The position numbers and the translations under genes were made by a program. From Mycobacterium sp. IDR2000157661 (GTDB lineage Bacteria; Actinomycetota; Actinomycetes; Mycobacteriales; Mycobacteriaceae), in assembly GCF_022317005.1 (NCBI RefSeq), contig NZ_CP081006.1, forward strand, positions 3,224,001 through 3,288,000: a DNA stretch of 64,000 nt, read 5' to 3'. Positions 57,689 to 64,000 of the stretch are shown here, piece after piece. How positions within the stretch are numbered: position 1 is the stretch's first letter; each line of letters opens with the position of its first letter. The notes under the pieces were generated by a model that saw nothing but the letters and a program-made list of their open reading frames with translations, made no database searches and was not told the DNA's origin.

Positions 57689-59704
57689 ATGTCTGCGACG
57701 GTTCCCGGGTCCGCTGCTCCGCCCGCCGCTCCGTTCGACGACCTCGACCACTACATGGCACTGCCGCGCGTGTCCGGGCTGGCGGTCTCGGCCGACGGCG
57801 ACCGGCTGGTGACCACCGTCGCCGAACTCAACGACAAGCGCACCGAGTACGTCAGTGCCGTCTGGGAGGTGGATCCGGCCGGTGTGCGACCGGCGCGACG
57901 GTTGACCCACGGTGCCAAGGGCGAGTCGGCGCCGGCGTTCGCCGCCGACGGCGACCTGTTGTTCGTCGCGGTGCGGCCCACCGCCGACGACGACAAGCCG
58001 CCCGCCGCGCTGTGGCGACTCCCGGCAGCGGGCGGCGAGGCGGTGCGGACGTTGTCGCTGCCTGGCGGCGTCGACTCCGTACGTCCGGCCCGCGAGGTCG
58101 ACATCGCGGTGGTGCGGTCGTCGCTGCTGCCCTCGGCTCGTGACCTCGACGACGACCGCCGGCTGAGGGACCTGCGCAAGGACAACAAGATCAGCGCCAT
58201 CCTGCACAGCGGGTATCCGATCCGGCACTGGGACAGCGACCTCGGGCCCGCCGAACCCCACCTGCTGCGGTTGGGTGCGGCGGATGGGCAGGTCGACGAC
58301 CTCACGGCCGCGCCGGGCGGTGCGCTGCGCGAGTGCGAGTTCGACGTCAGCGCCGACGGCCGATTCGTCGTGACGACCTGGCAGCGGCCCGCGCCGGGTG
58401 CATCGCGGCACTCGGTGCTGGTGCGCATCGACATCGACACCGGCGAGCGATCCGTGATCGTCGAGGACGCCGAGGCCGACGCCTGGAGCCCGGCCATCGC
58501 GCCCGACGGCTCGGCGGTGGCCTACATCGACGAGTCGTTCTCGACACCGCAGCAGGCGCCGCGAATGAGCCTGCGCTGTCTGCGTTTTGACGGATCATCG
58601 GTCGCGCTGGCCAGTGAGTGGCAGCGGTGGCCAGCGTCGGTGACGTGGTCGCGCGACGGGTCGGCGGTGATTGTGACCGCCGACCAGGACGGCAGGCGTC
58701 CCGTCTTCCGCGTCGACATCGCCGACGGCGCAGTCACGCAGTTGACGTTCGACGACTACTGCTACACCGACGTGGTCACCGCGCCCGACGGGGTGGTCTT
58801 CGCCCTGCGCAGTTCCTATGCCGCACCGCCGCACCCGGTGCGCATCGAGCCCGACGGCACCGTGACCGAACTGCCCTGCGTCCCCATGCCCCAACTGCCC
58901 GGCACGCTGACCGAGGTCGAGGCGTCGGCCGAGGACGGCACCCGCATCCGGTCGTGGCTGGTGCTGCCGCCGGGGGAGGCCGAGGCGCCGCTGCTGCTGT
59001 GGATCCACGGCGGCCCGCTGAGTAGTTGGAACTGCTGGTCGTGGCGATGGAACCCCTGGTTGCTCGCTGCGCGGGGCTACGCCGTGCTGCTGCCCGATCC
59101 CGGTCTGTCCACCGGCTACGGCCAGGACTTCATCCAGCGGGGCTGGGGCGCCTGGGGCGGCGCACCGTTCGAGGATCTGATGGCCGCCACCGACGCGGCG
59201 TGCGCCCATCCGCGCGTCGATGCGGGGCGCATTGCGGCGATGGGTGGGTCCTTCGGCGGGTACATGGCCAACTGGGTCGCCGGCCACACCGACCGGTTCG
59301 ACGCCATCGTCACCCACGCCAGCCTCTGGGCGCTCGATCAGTTCGGTGCGACGACGGATTCGTCGTACTACTGGCTGCGCGAGATGACCCGGGAGATGGC
59401 CCAGGAGAACTCCCCGCACCTGCACGTGCACCGAATCGCCACACCGATGCTGGTGATCCACGGTGACAAGGACTTCCGCGTGCCGATCGGCGAGGCGCTT
59501 CGGCTGTGGTACGAGTTGCTGACCCACTCGGCGCTGCCCGCCGACGAGGAGGGGGTGAGCCCGCACCGGTTCCTGTACTTCCCGTCGGAGAACCACTGGG
59601 TGCTCACGCCGCAGCACGCCAAGATCTGGTACCAGGTGGTCACCGCGTTCCTGGCCCGCCACGTGCTCGGAGAGGACGTCGAGGTGCCCGAGACGCTCGG
59701 GTAG
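57689..59704 (+). CDS. S9 family prolyl oligopeptidase-like peptidase
   Basis: 671-aa cytosolic serine peptidase (acylaminoacyl peptidase/DPP type). The N-terminal two thirds form a WD-like beta-propeller (repeats such as VSADGDRLVTTVAEL and APDGSAVAYIDESF). The C-terminal alpha/beta hydrolase domain has the nucleophile motif GGSFGGYMANW near residue 521, the Asp in HGDKDFRVPIGEAL near 592 and the His in SENHWVLTP near 634. The ATG at 57689 is 36 bp from the divergent monooxygenase start, so the two share a promoter region. Confidence 0.9.
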   Translation: MSATVPGSAAPPAAPFDDLDHYMALPRVSGLAVSADGDRLVTTVAELNDKRTEYVSAVWEVDPAGVRPARRLTHGAKGESAPAFAADGDLLFVAVRPTADDDKPPAALWRLPAAGGEAVRTLSLPGGVDSVRPAREVDIAVVRSSLLPSARDLDDDRRLRDLRKDNKISAILHSGYPIRHWDSDLGPAEPHLLRLGAADGQVDDLTAAPGGALRECEFDVSADGRFVVTTWQRPAPGASRHSVLVRIDIDTGERSVIVEDAEADAWSPAIAPDGSAVAYIDESFSTPQQAPRMSLRCLRFDGSSVALASEWQRWPASVTWSRDGSAVIVTADQDGRRPVFRVDIADGAVTQLTFDDYCYTDVVTAPDGVVFALRSSYAAPPHPVRIEPDGTVTELPCVPMPQLPGTLTEVEASAEDGTRIRSWLVLPPGEAEAPLLLWIHGGPLSSWNCWSWRWNPWLLAARGYAVLLPDPGLSTGYGQDFIQRGWGAWGGAPFEDLMAATDAACAHPRVDAGRIAAMGGSFGGYMANWVAGHTDRFDAIVTHASLWALDQFGATTDSSYYWLREMTREMAQENSPHLHVHRIATPMLVIHGDKDFRVPIGEALRLWYELLTHSALPADEEGVSPHRFLYFPSENHWVLTPQHAKIWYQVVTAFLARHVLGEDVEVPETLG

Positions 59705-59714
59705 CGTCGCGGAC

Positions 59715-60971
59715 ATGAGCCAATCGCAGCGCGAATTCGACATCGTCGTGTACGGGGCCACCGGCTTCGTGGGCAGACTCACCGCCGATTACCTGGCCCG
59801 TGCCGGGGGAGACGCGCGCATCGCCCTGGCGGGCCGCTCGCCCGACAAGCTGCTCTCCGTGCGAGACACGTTGGGGGAGAAGGCGCAGTCGTGGCCGCTG
59901 ATCACCGCCGACGCATCGCAGCCCTCGACGCTGAACGAGATGGCGGCGCAGGCCCGTGTGGTGGTGACGACCGTCGGGCCCTATGCCAAGTACGGCTTGC
60001 CGCTGGTGGCGGCGTGCGCGGCGGCCGGTACCGACTACGCCGACCTGACCGGTGAATCGCTGTTCGTCCGCGAAAGCATCGACCTCTACCACAAGCAGGC
60101 CGCCGACACCGGTGCGCGCATCGTGCATTCGTGCGGATTCGATTCCATCCCTTCCGATCTCACCGTGTTCGCGTTGTACCGCCAGGCGCAGCGGGACAAC
60201 GCCGGCGAACTCACCGACACCAACCTGGTGGTGCGGTCCTTCGCCGGCGGGGTGTCTGGCGGCACCGCTGCGTCCATGGTCGAGGTGATGCGCGCGGCGT
60301 CGACCGACGAGGAGGCGCGGCGGGTGATGAACGACCCCTACACGCTCACCCCGGACCGCGCCGCCGAACCCGAGTTCGGCGTACAGCCGGATCTGCGGTG
60401 GCGCCGTGGCCGCGAGATCGCCCCTGAACTCGCCGGCTACTGGGTCGGCCCGTTCGTCATGGCCACGGTGAACACGCGAATCGTCCGGCGCAGCAACGCA
60501 TTGCTCGACTACGCCTACGGTCGACGCCTGGAGTACGGCGAGCAGATGAGCATGGGCAAGTCGGCGTTCGCTCCGGTCGCGGCCGCGCTCGCCGCCGCAG
60601 GAAACTCCGCGACCGTGGCGCTGGGCAGCCGCTTCATGAACCGACTGCCGTCCGGCCTCGTCGAAAGGGCACTGCCCAAACCCGGCACCGGCCCGAGCGA
60701 ACGAGTACGCGAACGCGGCCACTACACCGTCGAGACCTACGCCGCGACGACCGGCGGCGCGCGGTACCGGGCGACGATGTCGCAGCAGGGCGACCCGGGC
60801 TACAAGGCGACGTCGGTGTTGCTCGGTGAGAGCGGGCTGGCGCTGGCGCTGGACCGCGACCGACTCTCGGATCTGCGGGGCGTGCTCACGCCCGCCGCGG
60901 CGATGGGCGACGCGTTGCTGGCCCGGTTTCCCGGCGCCGGCGTGGTGTTGGAAACCACGCGGCTGTACTGA
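59715..60971 (+). CDS. Saccharopine dehydrogenase-like / trans-acting enoyl reductase family protein (Rv2449c-like)
   Basis: 418-aa protein with an N-terminal NAD(P)-binding fold (IVVYGATGFVGRLTADYLAR near residues 10-30) and the family segments VVTTVGPYAKYGLPLVAACA, HSCGFDSIPSDLTVFALYR and AGGVSGGTAASMVEVM. Members include the enoyl reductase Rv2953 that works with polyketide synthases, and close paralogues of unknown role. Rv2449c occupies the same position before valS. It follows the peptidase gene by 10 bp, suggesting co-transcription here. Substrate unknown. Confidence 0.87.
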   Translation: MSQSQREFDIVVYGATGFVGRLTADYLARAGGDARIALAGRSPDKLLSVRDTLGEKAQSWPLITADASQPSTLNEMAAQARVVVTTVGPYAKYGLPLVAACAAAGTDYADLTGESLFVRESIDLYHKQAADTGARIVHSCGFDSIPSDLTVFALYRQAQRDNAGELTDTNLVVRSFAGGVSGGTAASMVEVMRAASTDEEARRVMNDPYTLTPDRAAEPEFGVQPDLRWRRGREIAPELAGYWVGPFVMATVNTRIVRRSNALLDYAYGRRLEYGEQMSMGKSAFAPVAAALAAAGNSATVALGSRFMNRLPSGLVERALPKPGTGPSERVRERGHYTVETYAATTGGARYRATMSQQGDPGYKATSVLLGESGLALALDRDRLSDLRGVLTPAAAMGDALLARFPGAGVVLETTRLY

Positions 60972-61067
60972 CCGATTCCGGGTGGTCTGCGCGACGCAAA
61001 CCGCCCTTGAACAGCGGCGTGTCGGGGCACCTCCCGCCTGCCCGCGCCGGATTCCTAGAATTGCGGG

Positions 61068-63725
61068 GTGACCGCCATCCCCGATTCGGCCGCCGCCGCC
61101 CTGCCCAAGTCCTGGGACCCGGGCGCGGTGGAAAGCGAACTCTACGAGGGCTGGGTCAGCGCCGGCTATTTCACCGCCGACGCGTCGAGCGCCAAGCCGT
61201 CGTATTCGATCGTGCTGCCGCCGCCCAACGTGACGGGCAACCTGCACATGGGCCACGCGCTGGACCACACGCTGATGGACGTCCTGACCCGGCGCAAGCG
61301 CATGCAGGGCTATGAGGTGCTGTGGCTGCCTGGCATGGACCACGCGGGCATCGCCACCCAGTCCGTGGTCGAGAAGCAACTGGCCGTCGACGGCAAGTCG
61401 AAGGAGGACTTCGGCCGCGAATTGTTCGTCGACAAGGTCTGGGACTGGAAACGTGAATCCGGCGGCACCATCGGCGGGCAGATGCGTCGCCTCGGCGACG
61501 GCGTGGACTGGAGCCGCGACCGGTTCACGATGGACGACGGTCTCTCCCGCGCGGTGCGCACCATCTTCAAGCGTCTCTACGACGCGGGCCTGATCTACCA
61601 GGCCGAGCGGCTGGTGAACTGGTCACCGGTGCTTGAGACAGCGATCTCCGACCTCGAGGTCAAGTACGAAGACGTCGATGGCGAACTGGTGTCCTTCCGC
61701 TACGGCTCCCTCGACGACGCCGAACCCCACATCGTTGTCGCCACCACCCGGGTGGAGACGATGCTGGGCGACACCGCGATCGCGGTGCATCCCGACGACG
61801 AGCGCTACCGGCACCTGGTCGGCAAGACGCTGCCGCACCCGTTCCTCGACCGCGAGATCGTCATCGTCGCCGACGAGCACGTCGACCCCGAATTCGGCAC
61901 GGGTGCGGTCAAAGTCACGCCCGCCCACGACCCCAACGACTTCGAGATCGGGCTGCGCCATCAGCTACCCATGCCCTCGATCATGGACACCAAGGGCAGG
62001 ATCATCGGGACCGGAACACATTTCGACGGACAGGACCGCTTCGAGGCGAGGGTGGCGGTCCGTGAGGCGCTGGCCGAGCAGCGGCGCATCGTCGAGGAAA
62101 AGCGGCCCTACGTCCACAGCGTCGGGCACTCCGAGCGCAGCGGTGAGCCGATCGAGCCGCGGCTGTCGCTGCAGTGGTGGGTGAAGGTCGAATCGCTGGC
62201 CAAGGCGGCCGGTGACGCGGTTCGCCACGGCGACATCACGATTCACCCGCCCAGCCTGGAGCCCCGCTGGTTCGCGTGGGTGGACAACATGCACGACTGG
62301 TGCATCTCGCGCCAGCTGTGGTGGGGCCACCGCATCCCGATCTGGCACGGACCGGACGGCCAAACCGTCTGCCTCGGGCCGGACGAGACGCCGCCGGAGG
62401 GCTGGGAGCAGGACCCCGATGTGCTCGACACGTGGTTCTCTTCGGCGCTGTGGCCGTTCTCCACCATGGGCTGGCCCGACCCGACGCCCGAACTCGCGAA
62501 GTTCTACCCGACGACGGTACTGGTCACCGGCTACGACATTTTGTTCTTCTGGGTGGCGCGGATGGTGATGTTCGGTGGGTTCGTGTCTGACGACGACACG
62601 ATCACCCTCGGTGGGCAGCGCGGCCCGCAGGTGCCGTTCGAGAACGTGTTCCTGCACGGGCTGATTCGCGACGAGCATGGCCGCAAGATGAGCAAGTCGC
62701 GGGGCAACGGAATCGACCCGCTGGACTGGGTCGAGCAGTTCGGGGCCGACGCACTGCGCTTCACGCTGGCCCGCGGCGCCAGCCCCGGCGGCGACCTGTC
62801 CATCGGCGAGGACCACGCCCGCGCGTCGCGCAACTTCGCGACCAAGCTGTTCAACGCCACGAGGTTCGCGTTGATGAACGGCGCTGCGCCGGCGCCGCTG
62901 CCGGATGCCGCCGAGCTCACCGACGCCGACCGGTGGATCCTCGGCCGCATGGAAGAGGTTCGCGCCGAGGTGGATTCGGCGTTCGACGGTTACGAGTTCA
63001 GCCGGGCCTGCGAATCGCTGTACCACTTCGCATGGGACGAGTTCTGCGACTGGTACGTCGAATTGGCCAAAGTGCAGTTGGGACGAAGGGAACACACCGC
63101 TCACACGACAGGGGTGCTTGCCTCGGTGCTCGACACGCTGCTCAAGTTGCTGCACCCGGTGATGCCGTTCGTCACCGAGGTGCTGTGGAAGACGCTGACG
63201 GGTGGTGAGTCGGTGGTGATCGCCGACTGGCCCGCCCCGAGCGGTTTCGCGGTCGATGCCGAGGCCACGCAGCGGGTTGCCGACATGCAGAAGCTGGTCA
63301 CCGAGGTGCGCCGGTTCCGCAGCGACCAGGGCCTGGCCGACCGCCAGAAGGTGCCGGCGCGGTTGACGCACATCGCCGAGGCTGATCTGACGGCGCAGGC
63401 GCCCGCCGTTCGTTCCCTGGCGTGGCTGACCGCCGACGATGAGGGGTTCCAGCCGACCGCGGCGATCGAGGTGCGGCTCACCCGCGGCACCGTGACCGTG
63501 GAGGTCGACACGTCTGGCACTGTGGACGTCGCCGCAGAACGGCGCAGACTCGAGAAGGACCTGGCTGCCGCACAGAAGGAATTGGCAACCACCACCGGCA
63601 AACTCGGCAACGAGGCGTTTCTCGCCAAGGCCCCCGCCGATGTCGTGGCCAAGATCCGCGACCGTCGACAGCTGGCCTCCGAGGAGGTCGACCGCATCAC
63701 CGCGAGGCTCGAGTCGCTGAGATGA
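61068..63725 (+). CDS. valS: Valyl-tRNA synthetase
   Basis: 885-aa class I synthetase charging tRNA-Val. The HIGH-type motif is [18 protein letters not shown] near residues 48-65. The editing domain (CP1) contains [20 protein letters not shown]. The KMSKS motif is intact in [20 protein letters not shown] near 540. The C-terminal coiled-coil arm is [20 protein letters not shown]. The GTG at 61068 gives the expected length. The stop overlaps folC's ATG (ATGA). Confidence 0.96.
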   Translation: MTAIPDSAAAALPKSWDPGAVESELYEGWVSAGYFTADASSAKPSYSIVLPPPNVTGNLHMGHALDHTLMDVLTRRKRMQGYEVLWLPGMDHAGIATQSVVEKQLAVDGKSKEDFGRELFVDKVWDWKRESGGTIGGQMRRLGDGVDWSRDRFTMDDGLSRAVRTIFKRLYDAGLIYQAERLVNWSPVLETAISDLEVKYEDVDGELVSFRYGSLDDAEPHIVVATTRVETMLGDTAIAVHPDDERYRHLVGKTLPHPFLDREIVIVADEHVDPEFGTGAVKVTPAHDPNDFEIGLRHQLPMPSIMDTKGRIIGTGTHFDGQDRFEARVAVREALAEQRRIVEEKRPYVHSVGHSERSGEPIEPRLSLQWWVKVESLAKAAGDAVRHGDITIHPPSLEPRWFAWVDNMHDWCISRQLWWGHRIPIWHGPDGQTVCLGPDETPPEGWEQDPDVLDTWFSSALWPFSTMGWPDPTPELAKFYPTTVLVTGYDILFFWVARMVMFGGFVSDDDTITLGGQRGPQVPFENVFLHGLIRDEHGRKMSKSRGNGIDPLDWVEQFGADALRFTLARGASPGGDLSIGEDHARASRNFATKLFNATRFALMNGAAPAPLPDAAELTDADRWILGRMEEVRAEVDSAFDGYEFSRACESLYHFAWDEFCDWYVELAKVQLGRREHTAHTTGVLASVLDTLLKLLHPVMPFVTEVLWKTLTGGESVVIADWPAPSGFAVDAEATQRVADMQKLVTEVRRFRSDQGLADRQKVPARLTHIAEADLTAQAPAVRSLAWLTADDEGFQPTAAIEVRLTRGTVTVEVDTSGTVDVAAERRRLEKDLAAAQKELATTTGKLGNEAFLAKAPADVVAKIRDRRQLASEEVDRITARLESLR

Positions 63726-64000
63726 GCGAGCCGGAGCCGCTACCTCCGGCCGAGGTTCCGACGCCGGACGAGATCGCGGCGCTGCTGCAGGTCGAGCACC
63801 TGCTCGATCAGCGATGGCCCGAGACCAAGCTGGAGCCGAGCACTACTCGGATCGCCACGCTGATGGAGCTGCTGGGCTCGCCGCAGCGCACCTATCCGGC
63901 GATCCACATCGCAGGCACCAACGGCAAGACGTCGGTGGCCCGGATGGTCGACGGCCTGCTGACGGCGTTCAGCCGCCGCACCGGCCGCACCATCAGCCCG
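63722..64000 (+). CDS. folC: Folylpolyglutamate synthase/dihydrofolate synthase, 3' truncated by window edge
   Basis: First 93 codons of FolC ([20 protein letters not shown]...), running off the window. The Mur-ligase-type P-loop is visible as [20 protein letters not shown] near residues 63-82, preceded by [20 protein letters not shown], a typical FolC lead-in. The enzyme adds glutamate residues to folates. The ATGA overlap with valS is the same as in M. tuberculosis (Rv2448c-Rv2447c). Confidence 0.93.
   Translation, partial: MSEPEPLPPAEVPTPDEIAALLQVEHLLDQRWPETKLEPSTTRIATLMELLGSPQRTYPAIHIAGTNGKTSVARMVDGLLTAFSRRTGRTISP

Overview
This window is a high-GC actinobacterial chromosome, almost certainly a Mycobacterium or Mycolicibacterium species. 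The evidence is gene content and order. From about 5 kb to the right edge the genes follow the order I know from M. tuberculosis Rv2484c down to Rv2447c, read in reverse: WS/DGAT, plsC-like, plsB2, ssb2, ettA, NAD-gdh, thioesterase, aglA, glbO, HNH, Rv2468c, pepN, Rv2466c, rpiB, nei-like, tig, clpP1, clpP2, clpX, korA, korB, mobA, rpfE, Rv2449c, valS, folC. These assignments come from reading the translations and from memory; no database search was run.

Layout. 1-5 kb: 3' end of a branched-chain E2 gene (bkdC-like), a decayed YchJ-like gene, a crotonase without the usual catalytic glutamates, a secreted protein, a PE-PPE-domain hydrolase, an acyl-ACP thioesterase and tRNA-Arg(UCU). 5.1-10.7 kb: a tightly overlapping glycerolipid acyltransferase operon. 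10.7-30.4 kb: CtaG/CopD-like copper or oxidase assembly protein, SSB, EttA, the 180-kDa-type glutamate dehydrogenase operon, alpha-glucosidase plus truncated haemoglobin O, two small genes in the position of cytochrome aa3 accessory subunits, aminopeptidase N, a mycothiol-dependent reductase, RpiB and an Nei-type glycosylase.

30.4-40.8 kb is accessory DNA breaking the conserved order between the Nei-like gene and the tRNA-Gly/tRNA-Pro/tig block. It holds a glycine-tailed membrane protein, a MASE1-PAS-PP2C phosphatase, a voltage-sensor-like membrane protein with a non-canonical pore, a six-gene Asp23/DUF2273/AmaP envelope-stress operon preceded by a perfect CRP-type palindrome, a FadD ligase, an unrecognised ORF with more relaxed codon use, and a tyrosine-recombinase remnant beside the 3' end of tRNA-Gly(UCC).

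41-64 kb: trigger factor and the ClpP1P2/ClpX protease (with a ClgR-like box), a small unlisted membrane ORF convergent with clpX, a glycosyltransferase, an MHS transporter and FdhD, then the KorAB 2-oxoacid:ferredoxin oxidoreductase, MobA, two tandem resuscitation-promoting factor genes each with a CRP/GlxR-like box upstream, a VOC protein with an internal deletion beside an FAD monooxygenase, an S9 peptidase, an Rv2449c-like reductase, valS and the 5' end of folC. I see no CRISPR array, intact insertion sequence or prophage. I did not find a clearly novel system; the best candidates for follow-up are the Asp23/phosphatase/channel-like island and the shared CRP-type boxes.
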